Shown: positions 8,097 to 18,579 of the stretch, piece by piece
Numbering within the stretch: position 1 is the first letter of the stretch
How the letters are laid out: the number at the start of each line of letters is the position of its first letter
DNA from: Haliea salexigens DSM 19537
GTDB taxonomy: Bacteria; Pseudomonadota; Gammaproteobacteria; Pseudomonadales; Halieaceae
Reading direction: 5' to 3'
Length of the DNA: 64,000 bases
Assembly: GCF_000423125.1 (NCBI RefSeq)
Contig: NZ_AUHJ01000010.1
Span: forward strand, 1 to 64,000
The notes under the pieces: generated by a model
Seen by the model: the letters and a program-made list of their open reading frames with translations, nothing else
Told to the model about the DNA's origin: nothing
Databases searched by the model: none
Made by a program: the position numbers and the translations under genes

Positions 8097-10676
8097 TTAT
8101 TCGGGGAGGCTGAGCTGTGGCGACACCACGGCCATCTGGTCCCGGAAATCAGTCATGATAGCGCGCAAGCGCTGCTCTGTGGAGGCCTCGAAGCGGGCGG
8201 TGAGCGCGGCTGACGTGTTGGATGCACGCACCAGACCCCAGCCGTCGTTGAAGTCGACGCGCAGGCCATCGAGCGTGTTCACCTTGCCCTCCGGGAAGTA
8301 GGCGCCATCCACAAGCTGTTGTACCAGTGCGAACTTGTCGTCATCCGGAACCGGGATGAGAATCTCCGGCGTATTTGCCGATTGAGGCAGGGCATCGAGC
8401 ATGTCGTCAAGGGTCTGGTTCTGGTTGCTGAGTATTTCCGCGAGGCGCACGGCCGCGTACATGCCGTCATCAAATCCATACCAGCGTTCGCCGAAGAAAA
8501 TGTGCCCGGAGAATTCGCCGCCGAGCATCGCGCCCGTTTCCAGCATCTTTTCCCGCATGAAGGCGTGCCCGGTTTTCGACAGCACAGGCCGCCCTCCGTG
8601 CTCGACAATCAGCTGCCCCAGGTTGCGGCTGCACTTCACGTCAAATACCACGTCCGTACCCGGATTGCGGGATACGACGTCTTCGACATAGAGCATCATC
8701 AGCTGGTCCGTGCGCAGTATCCGGCCGGAGCCCGTCACCACGGCAATGCGGTCACCGTCACCATCGAAGGCAACACCCAGATCGGCGTGGTTGTGACGCA
8801 CGGCCGCCGCGAGGTCGGAGAGATTTTCCTCGCGGCTGGTATCCGGGGAGCGGTTCGGGAAGCGCCCGTCAATTTCGCAGTACAGTTGCAGGACATCACA
8901 ACCCAGCTCTGCGAACAGCTGCGGCGCGATGTCGCTGGTGGCACCGTTGCCGGCGTCCACCACCACTTTCAGCGGAGCGGGCAGCGTGATGTCGCTGATA
9001 ATCTCCTCGAGGTAGGCGGGCAGTGGATCGGCTTTCGATGCCTTGCCCCGGCCTTCCCGGAAGTCTCCGGCCAGCGCGGTTTCGCGTAGGCGCTGCATCA
9101 GGCCTGTCGTGCTGGGCGCGTTCCTCAGCACTATCTTGAGCCCGTTGTAGGACGCCGGGTTGTGGCTGCCGGTCACCATGACGCCGGAGCGGGTTTGCAG
9201 TGTGCGTGTTGCGAAGTACAGCAGTGGTGTGGGCACGACACCGATGTCGATGACATCGCGACCCGTGCTGAGCAGCGCCTTGATCAGGGCAGCTTTGATG
9301 CGTGGGCTGGATGTTCGCCCGTCGCAACCTACAATAAGTGCGCTTTCTTTGTTGTCGGCGGCGATGGTGCCCAGCGCACGACCGATCAGGCTGACGGTGG
9401 TATCGCCCAGCTCCCGCTCGGCTTGCCCGCGAATATCGTAGGCGCGGAATATCTGTGCCGGCAGGAACTCCTCCGGGTTGATCACGGGGTCGTGGGAGAG
9501 ATCGGCGTTCTCGAGGTCGACGTGGGTGTCGGCGCTGGCGTGGTCGGGTTCATCCTCGACCAGGGGCGTACGCTGGAACAGCGGATGCATCAGGTGGTTG
9601 TCTGACTGACTGTTTCTAGGCTGCTCGGGTTTGTCCTCGTCCTCGTCTTCGTCTTCGTCTTCGTCGAGAGGTGCATGCCCCTTGTGCTCTACCAGCAGTT
9701 CGCGCAGGTGCTCCCCGAGGGGAACCAGATGCGGCAGGTGCAGCTGCACCTGACCCCGCAGGCCTGCACCGCGCATGATACGTTCGACATCCTTGGTCAG
9801 CAGGCCGGGTATCCGTGCGGCGAGCAGCAACAGGCCACCGGTGATACCGAGCAGAATCAGGGCCAGCAGTAGCAGCACCGGCAGACGGCTGATGTGGAAC
9901 TGGGCGATGAGGGCATGCGAGGGCGTGAATGCCAACTGCCAACTGGTGTCCGGGACGGTAAATACCACTCGGTACGCTTCGCCCTGTGCCTCGGCGCTGC
10001 CTACGGTAATCAGTTCCACACCGTTTTCGACATGGCTCTGCTGCAGGGTCACCTGCCCATTGGCCGGGTCGGCCAGCGCCAGCCAGCGCGGGATAAGCGC
10101 CTTGTCGAAGGTCCCAAGGATCACGATCTGTTGCCCCGGCTGGTCGTCAGCGCGCACCAGTTGCGCCATGGAGGTGTAGATCTGGCCTTCGGCGCGATAG
10201 GTTTCCGGCTGGCTCGGGTCACCTGCGGTAGCGCGGCGCACCAGGTCGAGCTCAATGTGGTTGCGCAGCTGATGACTGGACCCGCTGAGGCTGGCTGTGC
10301 CCAGGTCGCTGAGCAGCAGTGCACGCACCTCGCTGAACTCCGGGAACAGGCGCAGGATCTGCCTCTCCAGCGGCGCTACCGTTGCCTCCTCGGCAACCAG
10401 CAGCTGCTGCCCGAGTGCGCTGTCGGCGACCTGCTGCAGGCGTTGGCGCAGGTCCGCCGCGACCTGAGCCAGGGCGCGCGCCTGTTCGCTGGCAATGATA
10501 TTCACCGCGGCGCGGGTATGCCGATCCTGCAGCCCGGTATCGCGCAGCAGGGCGAGGTAACCGAACCCGAGCAGCACCGGCAGGGTAATGGTCAGCACGG
10601 CAATCAGGAGTATGCGGTGCAAGGTCGCTTTGCTGGCGACGACCCCGGCAGCGGTGTTCTTGATGTCTTTAGCCAT
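8097..10676 (-). CDS. algC: Phosphomannomutase/phosphoglucomutase with membrane-anchored N-terminal extension
   Basis: The C-terminal half (from about residue 405) is a complete AlgC-type mutase: the phosphoserine loop TGSHNP (Ser504), the Mg site DGDGDR (638-643) and the sugar-binding GEFSGH (720-725). It interconverts hexose 1- and 6-phosphates for alginate, LPS and other polysaccharides. Classical AlgC is about 460 residues, but this protein has 859. The extra N-terminus holds a membrane helix at about 21-44, a predicted periplasmic domain of some 220 residues, a second helix at about 265-287 and a linker with an 11-residue Asp/Glu run (338-348). The periplasmic part resembles a sensor domain in layout only. 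The start overlaps the end of coaBC by eight bases; dut, usually between them, is missing. Confidence 0.9.
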   Translation of the reverse strand: MAKDIKNTAAGVVASKATLHRILLIAVLTITLPVLLGFGYLALLRDTGLQDRHTRAAVNIIASEQARALAQVAADLRQRLQQVADSALGQQLLVAEEATVAPLERQILRLFPEFSEVRALLLSDLGTASLSGSSHQLRNHIELDLVRRATAGDPSQPETYRAEGQIYTSMAQLVRADDQPGQQIVILGTFDKALIPRWLALADPANGQVTLQQSHVENGVELITVGSAEAQGEAYRVVFTVPDTSWQLAFTPSHALIAQFHISRLPVLLLLALILLGITGGLLLLAARIPGLLTKDVERIMRGAGLRGQVQLHLPHLVPLGEHLRELLVEHKGHAPLDEDEDEDEDEDKPEQPRNSQSDNHLMHPLFQRTPLVEDEPDHASADTHVDLENADLSHDPVINPEEFLPAQIFRAYDIRGQAERELGDTTVSLIGRALGTIAADNKESALIVGCDGRTSSPRIKAALIKALLSTGRDVIDIGVVPTPLLYFATRTLQTRSGVMVTGSHNPASYNGLKIVLRNAPSTTGLMQRLRETALAGDFREGRGKASKADPLPAYLEEIISDITLPAPLKVVVDAGNGATSDIAPQLFAELGCDVLQLYCEIDGRFPNRSPDTSREENLSDLAAAVRHNHADLGVAFDGDGDRIAVVTGSGRILRTDQLMMLYVEDVVSRNPGTDVVFDVKCSRNLGQLIVEHGGRPVLSKTGHAFMREKMLETGAMLGGEFSGHIFFGERWYGFDDGMYAAVRLAEILSNQNQTLDDMLDALPQSANTPEILIPVPDDDKFALVQQLVDGAYFPEGKVNTLDGLRVDFNDGWGLVRASNTSAALTARFEASTEQRLRAIMTDFRDQMAVVSPQLSLPE

Positions 10677-11874
10677 CCGCTGCCTCCATGCGCTGTGCGA
10701 TCAGGGCTATCAGCTCGCGTGCAATGGTCGACTTGCTGGCCTGCGGCAGCGCGCAGCTGCCCTGCTGCCAGAACACCGTTACGGCATTCTGGTCACTGTT
10801 GAACCCAATGGCCGTATCGGAAACATCGTTGGCGACGATCATGTCCAGTTTTTTACGCTCGAGTTTGCCTCGTGCATACTGCTCAACATCGTGTGTTTCC
10901 GCGGCAAAGCCCACGGTGAAAGGCGCCTGCGCATGGCGGCTTACGGACGCCAGAATATCCGTGGTGCGCTCCAGTTCGAGGGTGAGGTGCTCCGCATCCT
11001 TCTTTATCTTGCCTGCGGCGGCTGTCGCCGGACGGTAGTCCGCTACCGCGGCGCAGGCGATGAACAGGTCGCAGTCCGTCACCCGCGCGAGGCAGGCGTC
11101 CAGCATCTCGGCCGCACTCACAACATCCACACGTTCTGCGTGCTCGGGCGTGGCCAGCTGCACGGGCCCGCTGACCAGGGTTACCTGCGCGCCAGCATCC
11201 ACGGCCGCAGCGGCCAGGGCATAGCCCATCTTGCCGGAGCTGTGATTGGACAGGTAGCGCACAGGATCGAGTGCTTCACGAGTTGGCCCCGCGGTGATCA
11301 CAACGCGGCGGCCGGCCAATGCGCCGTTGGCAAACAGCCCGGCAGCGGCCAGCGCGATATTGGCGGGCTGTTCCATGCGTCCGGGCCCCACATCCCCGCA
11401 GGCCTGTTCACCCGAAGCGGGGCCTACCAGTGACATGCCCCGGTCCTGAAGCGTGTCGATGTTGGCGCTGGTAGCCGGGTCGCGCCACATTCGCTGGTTC
11501 ATCGCTGGCGCCACCAGTTTCGGCGCCGCGGTGGCGAGGGCAACAGTGGTCAACAGGTCATCGGCGCGCCCACTGGCCAGCCGGGCAATCAGGTCTGCGG
11601 TGGCCGGCGCAATGATGAGCAGGTCAGCCCAGCGCGCCAATTCGATATGCCCCATGCCGAGCTCGGCCTCGGTGTCCAGCAGTTCGGTGTGAACCGGGTT
11701 GCCGGAGAGCGCTTGCAAGGTCAGCGGCGTGATGAATTCCTGCGCGCCCCGGGTCATCACGACTCGCACATCGGCGCCGCGCTCCTTGAGTTGGCGGACG
11801 AGCTCTGCCGATTTGTAGGCGGCGATGCCGCCGCTGACGCCGAGCACAACATTGCGATTGAAAAGATGTGCCAC
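10669..11874 (-). CDS. coaBC: Bifunctional phosphopantothenoylcysteine decarboxylase/synthetase
   Basis: The 401-residue fusion carries out two steps of coenzyme A synthesis. The N-terminal flavoprotein CoaC domain (about 1-185) has GVSGGIAAYKS, the catalytic His region GMGHIELARWAD, APAMNQRMW and the substrate clamp with Cys in SGEQACGDVGPGRM. The C-terminal CoaB domain has ITAGPTREALDPVRYLSNHSSGKMGYALA and AAVADYRP. Translation appears to start at a GTG (11872-11874), since no ATG is near. It is divergent from radC by about 100 bases and overlaps algC downstream, so the two are probably translated together. Confidence 0.95.
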   Translation of the reverse strand: MAHLFNRNVVLGVSGGIAAYKSAELVRQLKERGADVRVVMTRGAQEFITPLTLQALSGNPVHTELLDTEAELGMGHIELARWADLLIIAPATADLIARLASGRADDLLTTVALATAAPKLVAPAMNQRMWRDPATSANIDTLQDRGMSLVGPASGEQACGDVGPGRMEQPANIALAAAGLFANGALAGRRVVITAGPTREALDPVRYLSNHSSGKMGYALAAAAVDAGAQVTLVSGPVQLATPEHAERVDVVSAAEMLDACLARVTDCDLFIACAAVADYRPATAAAGKIKKDAEHLTLELERTTDILASVSRHAQAPFTVGFAAETHDVEQYARGKLERKKLDMIVANDVSDTAIGFNSDQNAVTVFWQQGSCALPQASKSTIARELIALIAQRMEAADG

Positions 11875-11976
11875 TGCGGCTACCCAACTGGGACAATAGG
11901 TTGTTTTCAGAGGCGAACAATACCATCACGACAGGTGTTTTGACACCGCAGGGCCGAAGCCAGGGAGGGCGTCGCC

Positions 11977-12651
11977 ATGTCAATCAGGAATTGGGCCGCG
12001 GGGGAGGGCCCGCGGGACAAGCTGCTGCAGCGCGGCGCGAGGACGCTTTCCGACGCCGAGTTGCTCGCCGTGTTGCTGCGCACCGGGCGCCGCGGTTACT
12101 CCGCGCTGGACCTGGGGCGCGACCTGTTGCAGCGCTTCGGCAGCCTGGGCGGGCTGCTGGGCGCAAGCCAGGAAACGCTACTGGAGTATCCGGGATTGGG
12201 GTCCGGCAAGTACGCGCTGCTGAAAGCCGGGCTCGAGCTCGCCCGGCGTCACGCGCTGGAACAGGCCCGCGCCGGGAGTGCCCTGTGCAGCCCCCAGGCG
12301 ACGCGGCAGTTTCTGCAGCATCACCTGGGCGGCCAGCCGCGTGAAGTCTTTACCTGCCTGTTTCTCGACAACCAGCACCGCATACTGCGTTGCGAGGATC
12401 TTTTTTTCGGCACGCTGGATGGTGCTGCCGTGTACCCGCGCGAGGTGGCTGTGCGCGCGCTGCAATACCATGCAGCGGCGGTGATTCTCGCGCACAACCA
12501 CCCCTCCGGCATCGCCGAGCCCAGCCACGCGGACCGGCGCATCACCGAGCGCCTGCAGGCGGCGCTGGGCCTGCTGGATATCCGCGTGCTGGACCACGTC
12601 ATCGTGGGGCGGGGCCAGAGCTATTCCTTTGCCGAAAGCGGGTTGTTGTAG
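11977..12651 (+). CDS. radC: RadC family JAB/MPN-domain protein
   Basis: The 224-residue protein has the usual RadC layout: an N-terminal helix-hairpin-helix-like UPF0758 region ([27 protein letters not shown]) and a C-terminal JAB1/MPN metalloprotease-like domain. The zinc ligands appear in [15 protein letters not shown]. The name comes from an early repair assignment that was later withdrawn; the cellular role is unsettled. The ATG at 11977 has GGGAGGG upstream. It is divergent from coaBC and lies upstream of the ribosomal protein genes, a conserved arrangement in gammaproteobacteria. Confidence 0.94.
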   Translation: MSIRNWAAGEGPRDKLLQRGARTLSDAELLAVLLRTGRRGYSALDLGRDLLQRFGSLGGLLGASQETLLEYPGLGSGKYALLKAGLELARRHALEQARAGSALCSPQATRQFLQHHLGGQPREVFTCLFLDNQHRILRCEDLFFGTLDGAAVYPREVAVRALQYHAAAVILAHNHPSGIAEPSHADRRITERLQAALGLLDIRVLDHVIVGRGQSYSFAESGLL

Positions 12652-12791
12652 CGTATACTTCGCAGCCGGTTTCGCTTGCGATACGTGGGGTGTTCTGGTA
12701 TAAAGTCGCGCTCCGCGCGGCCGGGGTACCCTTTCAGACCCGTTTGGCCACACAAATTCGACAAGTCCCGTGGTATATGGGAGAGGCAATC

Positions 12792-13028
12792 ATGGCAAGA
12801 GTATGTCAGGTCACCGGCAAGCGCCCGGTCACAGGAAACAATGTATCACACGCAAAAAACCGCACGCGCCGTCGTTTTTTGCCGAACCTGCACCACCACC
12901 GGTTCTGGGTTGAATCCGAGAAGCGTTTTGTCTCCCTGCGTGTTTCCAGCAAGGGCATGCGTATCATCGACAAGAAGGGCATTGACCAGGTGCTGAGCGA
13001 TATTCGCGCCAGCGGCGTCAAGGTCTGA
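12792..13028 (+). CDS. rpmB: 50S ribosomal protein L28
   Basis: The 78-residue basic protein starts [21 protein letters not shown] and continues [17 protein letters not shown], the standard L28 sequence of gammaproteobacteria. A GGAGAGG lies a few bases before the ATG at 12792. The open frame extends far upstream, but that part overlaps radC in another frame and is not coding. It forms the usual rpmB-rpmG pair, with 26 bases to the next start. Confidence 0.97.
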   Translation: MARVCQVTGKRPVTGNNVSHAKNRTRRRFLPNLHHHRFWVESEKRFVSLRVSSKGMRIIDKKGIDQVLSDIRASGVKV

Positions 13029-13054
13029 GCGGCGAAGTCTGAAGGAGAATAGCC

Positions 13055-13210
13055 ATGAGAGACAAGATCAGAATGATTTCGTCAGCGGGTACAGGCCACT
13101 TTTATACCACTGACAAAAACAAACGTACCACCCCGGACAAACTGGAAATGAAGAAATACGATCCAGTTGTGCGCAAGCACGTCATGTATAAAGAAGGCAA
13201 GATCAAGTAA
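13055..13210 (+). CDS. rpmG: 50S ribosomal protein L33
   Basis: A 51-residue frame reads [20 protein letters not shown] and continues [21 protein letters not shown], which is L33. An AAGGAG ribosome-binding site lies at 13042-13047. The protein has no cysteines, so it is the zinc-free form. Together with L28 it belongs to the 50S subunit. A strong terminator 27 bases after the stop ends the pair. Confidence 0.97.
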   Translation: MRDKIRMISSAGTGHFYTTDKNKRTTPDKLEMKKYDPVVRKHVMYKEGKIK

Positions 13211-13237
13211 GCGCGTCTCGCCTCCTGGTACGTAGGG

Positions 13238-13264
13238 AACCCCGGCCTGTGTCGGGGTTTTTTA
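13238..13264 (+). terminator. Rho-independent terminator after rpmG
   Basis: The stem AACCCCG/CGGGGTT (within AACCCCGGCCTGTGTCGGGG) is followed by a run of six T residues. It ends the rpmB-rpmG transcript and lies immediately upstream of mutM. Confidence 0.88.
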
Positions 13265-13276
13265 TGGCCACGCAAC

Positions 13277-14089
13277 ATGCCTGAACTACCCGAAGTCGAA
13301 ACTACCCGTCGCGGTGTTCTGCCCTGGACCGAGGGGCAGCGCGTACTCGCCGTGGACATTCGCGAATCCCGCCTGCGCTGGCCAATACCGGATGACTTGC
13401 CACAGCGGCTCTGCGGTCAACATATTACCGCGGTGGAACGTCGCGCCAAGTATCTGCTCTTTCACACCGCCGCCGGCAGCCTGCTGGTGCACCTGGGGAT
13501 GTCTGGCTCCCTGCGCGTGATCCGCGATAACAGCCCCCTGCTGCGTCACGACCACGTGCAGATCACGCTCGCCAGCGGTGATCGGCTGCGTTACAACGAC
13601 CCCCGGCGCTTTGGTTGCATGCTATGGCTGGCTCCCGGTGAGTGTCATCCGCTGCTTGCCGGGCTGGGTCCGGAACCACTGTCCGAGGCTTTCAGCGGGG
13701 AGCTGCTTCATGCGCGCGCTCGCGGCCGCCGCGGTGCGGTGAAACCGTTTCTGATGGACGGCAAGGTGGTTGTGGGTGTGGGTAATATTTACGCCAATGA
13801 AGCGCTATTTCTTGCGGGCATTCGCCCGGATCGCCCCGCGGGCAAGATCAGCCTGGCCCGCTACCAGCGTCTGACGGAGCACGTGAAGCAAGTGCTTACT
13901 TCCGCTATAACGCAAGGAGGAACGACTCTGCGCGACTTCGTGGGCGGCGATGGCAAGCCGGGCTACTTCGCGCAGCAGCTCGCGGTCTACGGCCGCGGCG
14001 GCAGGCCTTGCACCCGCTGCGCGCGCCCCCTGCAGGAGGTGCGGCTGGGCCAGCGCAGCACAGTGTATTGCGTGGCCTGTCAGCGCTGA
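13277..14089 (+). CDS. mutM: Formamidopyrimidine-DNA glycosylase
   Basis: The 270-residue enzyme excises 8-oxoguanine and formamidopyrimidines and nicks the abasic site. Pro2 and Glu3 of [13 protein letters not shown] form the catalytic N-terminus. The helix-two-turn-helix region ([21 protein letters not shown]) and the C-terminal zinc finger, with its two Cys pairs in CTRCARP and YCVACQR, are intact. The ATG at 13277 is 12 bases beyond the rpmG terminator. The first codon must be Met-Pro for activity, which fixes the start. Confidence 0.97.
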   Translation: MPELPEVETTRRGVLPWTEGQRVLAVDIRESRLRWPIPDDLPQRLCGQHITAVERRAKYLLFHTAAGSLLVHLGMSGSLRVIRDNSPLLRHDHVQITLASGDRLRYNDPRRFGCMLWLAPGECHPLLAGLGPEPLSEAFSGELLHARARGRRGAVKPFLMDGKVVVGVGNIYANEALFLAGIRPDRPAGKISLARYQRLTEHVKQVLTSAITQGGTTLRDFVGGDGKPGYFAQQLAVYGRGGRPCTRCARPLQEVRLGQRSTVYCVACQR

Positions 14090-14147
14090 ACAGGCTACAC
14101 TCTGGGTCTGTCTGGGTGGGGACGTCCGTCCCGCGGGGGAGTGAACA

Positions 14148-15025
<878 letters not shown>

Positions 15026-15089
15026 TCAGCGCTGATAGACCAGCCGCGGATGGTAAACACTCACTGTAGCCGGTGCAAACGCCCCGACG

Positions 15090-15686
15090 TCACGCCGTGG
15101 TGCGGAAAACGCGGTAGCGCACCGCGCCGGAGGTTTTATCGCGATACAGCACCCAGTCCTCTGGCAGTGCGGCTTCCGGCTCGGTAGCCGCGGTTTCGAC
15201 GTAGATGCTCGCCCCCGGCGCCAGCACACCGCTCTGTGCCAGCAGCGCACAGACAGGCTCCACCAGTTGCAGGGCAAACGGCGGGTCGATGAAGACGATG
15301 TCCCAGGGGCCGGCCCCCGAGGCCAGCAGGTCCAGCGCACTACAGGCATGGCAACTCGCGCGCGCCGCCCCGTCCAGGGTAGCCAGGTGGCGGCGGATCT
15401 GCGTCAGGCTCGCGGCATTGTTGTCGACAAAATCGCAGTGGCGCGCCCCGCGTGACAGCGCCTCCAGCCCGAGCGCGCCGGAGCCGCTGAACAGGTCCGC
15501 GCAGCGCGCATCCGGCACCTCGGCCGCCAGCCAGTTGAACAGGGTTTCCCGCACGCGATCACCGGTGGGTCGCAGGCCCTCCGCGGCGTTGAAAAGCAGT
15601 TTGCGGCCGCGCCAGCGCCCGCCGATGATACGCAGGCTGCTGCTGGCAGTTGACGGCTGCTTGGCCGACCGATGCCGTGCTGTCAT
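15090..15686 (-). CDS. rsmD: 16S rRNA (guanine(966)-N(2))-methyltransferase
   Basis: The 198-residue protein has LRIIGGRWRGRKL near the N-terminus, RPTGDRVRETLFNWL, the SAM-binding DLFSGSGALGLEALSRGA and the catalytic motif DPPF in IVFIDPPFAL. These identify RsmD, which methylates G966 of 16S rRNA in the small subunit. The open frame continues far upstream into ftsY antisense, but the ATG at 15684-15686 gives the family length. It is divergent from ftsY with about 70 bases between starts. Confidence 0.95.
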   Translation of the reverse strand: MTARHRSAKQPSTASSSLRIIGGRWRGRKLLFNAAEGLRPTGDRVRETLFNWLAAEVPDARCADLFSGSGALGLEALSRGARHCDFVDNNAASLTQIRRHLATLDGAARASCHACSALDLLASGAGPWDIVFIDPPFALQLVEPVCALLAQSGVLAPGASIYVETAATEPEAALPEDWVLYRDKTSGAVRYRVFRTTA

Positions 15687-15759
15687 TTCGTCGCTCCCCC
15701 GAGCAGTGGTAGGATACGCAGTCCTGCGGATGCCTCCCGCGAATTTTATCACGAGACCC

Positions 15760-16917
15760 ATGAAGTTTTTCAAACGCAGTAAGAAGACGCCTGCGCCGGA
15801 CGTAGCTGAAACCGAAACCCGCGCGGACGATGACGTTGCGCCCGCGGAGCGCGAGGCAGGCAGTGCTGACGACGTGGTCGCCACCCCGGTGCCCGCGGCC
15901 GAGGCTCTGGTGCCAGCCTCCGAGGCCGAGCAGGCCGCGGCGGAACCGGTACAGCAGCCTGCCGAGCGGCCGGTGGCGGCGGCGGAGGCCGGTTTCTTCG
16001 CCCGCCTGCGGCGCGGCCTCGGCAAGACCAGCAACACTCTGGTGGAGGGGCTGGGAACGCTGTTTCTGGGGCGCAAGGAGATCGACGCCGAGCTGATGGA
16101 AGAGCTGGAGTCGCGCCTTCTGCTGGCTGATGCCGGCGTTGACGCCACTGTCGAGATTATCGGGCGCCTTACCCAGCGTGTTTCACGCAAGGAGCTGACA
16201 CGGCCGGAGGCCCTGCAGCGCGCCCTGCAGGAAGAGCTGTTGAGCCTGCTTCAACCCTGCGAAATGCCGCTTGATGTCAGCGGCCACAAACCCTATGTGA
16301 TCCTCATGGTCGGCGTGAACGGCGTAGGCAAGACGACCACCATAGGCAAGCTCGCGCGTCGCTTTCAGGCGGAAGGGCGCTCTGTCATGCTGGCGGCTGG
16401 TGATACGTTCCGCGCCGCTGCGGTCGAGCAGTTGCAGGTGTGGGGTGAGCGGCACAATGTGCCGGTCATCGCCCAGCATACCGGTGCCGATAGCGCGTCC
16501 GTGATCTACGATGCGCTGCAGGCAGCTCAGGCGCGCAAGGTGGATGTACTGATTGCCGACACTGCCGGGCGCCTGCACAACAAGGACCACTTGATGGAAG
16601 AGCTGCGCAAGGTGGTGCGCGTGATGGGCAAGCTGGATGCCGCTGCACCCCACGAGGTCATGCTCGTGCTGGATGCCGGCACCGGGCAGAATGCCCTGGC
16701 CCAGGCCAGTCAGTTCCAGCAGGTGGTGGGGGTGACCGGCCTCACTCTCACCAAGCTGGACGGCACCGCCAAGGGCGGTGTGATCTTTGCCATTGCCCGC
16801 AAGCTGGGGCTGCCGATTCGCTTTATCGGCGTGGGCGAAACAGCGGACGACCTGCGCCCGTTCGCGGCGGAGCCGTTCATTGACGCCCTTTTTGCAGGTG
16901 CCGATCAGGCGCCATGA
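15760..16917 (+). CDS. ftsY: Signal recognition particle receptor FtsY
   Basis: This 385-residue SRP GTPase docks SRP-ribosome complexes at the membrane. The first 75 residues are the acidic, Ala/Glu-rich A domain. The N domain begins near [16 protein letters not shown] (79-94), and the G domain has [15 protein letters not shown] (about 185-199), [27 protein letters not shown] and [10 protein letters not shown]. The ATG at 15760 is chosen because the sequence before it does not resemble the family. Its TGA overlaps the ftsE ATG in an ATGA, so ftsY, ftsE and ftsX form one operon. Confidence 0.96.
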   Translation: MKFFKRSKKTPAPDVAETETRADDDVAPAEREAGSADDVVATPVPAAEALVPASEAEQAAAEPVQQPAERPVAAAEAGFFARLRRGLGKTSNTLVEGLGTLFLGRKEIDAELMEELESRLLLADAGVDATVEIIGRLTQRVSRKELTRPEALQRALQEELLSLLQPCEMPLDVSGHKPYVILMVGVNGVGKTTTIGKLARRFQAEGRSVMLAAGDTFRAAAVEQLQVWGERHNVPVIAQHTGADSASVIYDALQAAQARKVDVLIADTAGRLHNKDHLMEELRKVVRVMGKLDAAAPHEVMLVLDAGTGQNALAQASQFQQVVGVTGLTLTKLDGTAKGGVIFAIARKLGLPIRFIGVGETADDLRPFAAEPFIDALFAGADQAP

Positions 16918-17576
16918 TCACGTTCGATCGTGTCAGCAAGCGCTACGCGGAAGGTCACGAGGCTCTGAGCGAAGTCAGCGTTGATATTCGCCAGGATGAA
17001 ATGGTGTTTCTCACCGGTCATTCGGGTGCCGGCAAGAGCACGTTGCTGCGGTTGATCATGCTCATCGAACGGCCCTCACGCGGGCAGGTTATTGTCGATG
17101 GCCTGAATCTGGCCAAGGTGGGGGAGCGCGGCATTCCCCGTCACCGGCGCAATATCGGCGTGGTATTCCAGAACCACCAGCTGCTGTTCGACCGCAGCGT
17201 ATTCGACAACGTTGCCCTGCCGCTGGTGATTGGCGGCTACGAACACCGGGAGATTGGCCGCCGTGTGCGTGCAGCGCTGGACAAGGTAGGGCTGCTGACG
17301 AAAGAGCGGGCGCTGCCTGTGACCCTATCTGGCGGTGAACAGCAGCGGGTGGGCATCGCCCGTGCGGTGGTAGCGCGCCCGCGGATCCTGCTGGCGGATG
17401 AACCCACGGGCAACCTCGACCCGGTGCTTTCGGCGGAGATCATGCAGTTGTTCGAAGCCTTCAGCCAAGTCGGCGTGACGGTATTGATTGCCAGCCACGA
17501 CCTGGCGCTGATCTCCCGCCTGCGCCACCGCATCCTGACCCTGCGTAATGGCCGTCTGGTCGGTGCGGGGTCATGA
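16914..17576 (+). CDS. ftsE: Cell division ATP-binding protein FtsE
   Basis: The 220-residue ABC ATPase works with FtsX at the septal ring and activates peptidoglycan hydrolases. Walker A is GHSGAGKST (about 36-44), the Q-loop is in VVFQNHQLL, the signature is LSGGEQQR and Walker B is ILLADEPTGNLD. Length and sequence fit FtsE. It overlaps ftsY upstream and ftsX downstream by four bases each (ATGA), so the proteins are probably made in fixed proportion. Confidence 0.97.
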   Translation: MITFDRVSKRYAEGHEALSEVSVDIRQDEMVFLTGHSGAGKSTLLRLIMLIERPSRGQVIVDGLNLAKVGERGIPRHRRNIGVVFQNHQLLFDRSVFDNVALPLVIGGYEHREIGRRVRAALDKVGLLTKERALPVTLSGGEQQRVGIARAVVARPRILLADEPTGNLDPVLSAEIMQLFEAFSQVGVTVLIASHDLALISRLRHRILTLRNGRLVGAGS

Positions 17577-18547
17577 GCGCCGCCGAGGGCAAGCCGCGTC
17601 GCGATGGTGCCAGTGCTCGCCGCACGCGCCTGCGCCACTTGCTCCAGGGCTGGCTGGCCCACCACCGGCTCTCCGCGGCAGATAGCCTGGCGCGTGTGCT
17701 CGACCATCCGTTTGCCAGTGCGCTTACCTGGCTGGTGATCGGCATTGCGCTGGCGCTCCCGGCTGCACTGACCGTGGCGCTGGACAATGCCCGCGCGCTC
17801 AGCGACCGTTGGGACAGCCCGGCGCAACTTTCTCTATTCCTGGGTGGTTCGGTGGGTGGCGAGGAGGCGCAGGCGTTGCAGGATACGCTCCAGCAGCGAC
17901 CCGACATCGAACAGGTGGTGTTTGTATCGCGCGACGATGCCCTCGCCGAATTCAGTGCGCTTTCCGGGTTCGCCGATGTGCTCGATACACTGGAGCGCAA
18001 CCCGCTTCCGGACGTTCTGCTGGTAACGCCCGTGCCCGGTAGCGACGCGCTGGCGCCGCTCTACGAACAGCTCAAGGATGACCCGCGCGTCGCGGAGGTG
18101 GTGCTGGACATGGCCTGGCTGGAGCGACTGAATACCCTTATGCAGCTTAGTCGGCGCGTGGTGCTGGCACTGGGTAGTGTGCTGGTGGCGGGGGTGGTGC
18201 TGATTCTGGGCAACACCATCCGGCTGGCCATCGAGAGCCGGCGCGAGGAGATCGTGGTGATCAAACTGGTCGGCGGCAGCAATGCCTTCGTGCGCCGCCC
18301 CTTCCTCTACACGGGCCTCTGGTACGGGGTGGGGGGAGGCGTGTTCGCGGCGCTGCTGGTGGCCTCGGCACTGTGGTTTCTCGGCGGGCCGGTGACACGC
18401 CTCGCCGAACTCTACCAGAGCAATTTCCGGCTCGGCGGCCTGGGCATCATGGGCAGCCTCAACCTGGTGCTCATCGGCGGTGTTTTGGGGTTGGCGGGCG
18501 CCTGGCTGGCGGTGACCCGGCACTTGCGCCTGATCGCTCCGCGCTAG
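17573..18547 (+). CDS. ftsX: Cell division permease-like protein FtsX
   Basis: The 324-residue inner-membrane partner of FtsE has a cytoplasmic N-terminus, a first membrane helix (HPFASALTWLVIGIALALPAA), a periplasmic domain that contacts EnvC-type activators, and three C-terminal helices in the FtsX/MacB core (VVLALGSVLVAGVVLILGNTIRLAI, RRPFLYTGLWYGVGGGV, LVLIGGVLGLAGAWLAV). The family motif RREEIVVIKLVGGSNAFVRRPF links to the ATPase. The rpoH gene follows after about 90 bases with its own promoter and operator. Confidence 0.96.
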   Translation: MSAAEGKPRRDGASARRTRLRHLLQGWLAHHRLSAADSLARVLDHPFASALTWLVIGIALALPAALTVALDNARALSDRWDSPAQLSLFLGGSVGGEEAQALQDTLQQRPDIEQVVFVSRDDALAEFSALSGFADVLDTLERNPLPDVLLVTPVPGSDALAPLYEQLKDDPRVAEVVLDMAWLERLNTLMQLSRRVVLALGSVLVAGVVLILGNTIRLAIESRREEIVVIKLVGGSNAFVRRPFLYTGLWYGVGGGVFAALLVASALWFLGGPVTRLAELYQSNFRLGGLGIMGSLNLVLIGGVLGLAGAWLAVTRHLRLIAPR

Positions 18548-18579
18548 GCAGGGCGCGCCTGCAGGGAACTTTTCCACCG

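Noticed and set aside
9640-9670. Repetitive GTCCTC/GTCTTC tract in algC as a possible sequencing artefact
   Set aside because: It is in frame and encodes an acidic linker; alternating Asp/Glu linkers are common and the reading frame continues normally on both sides.
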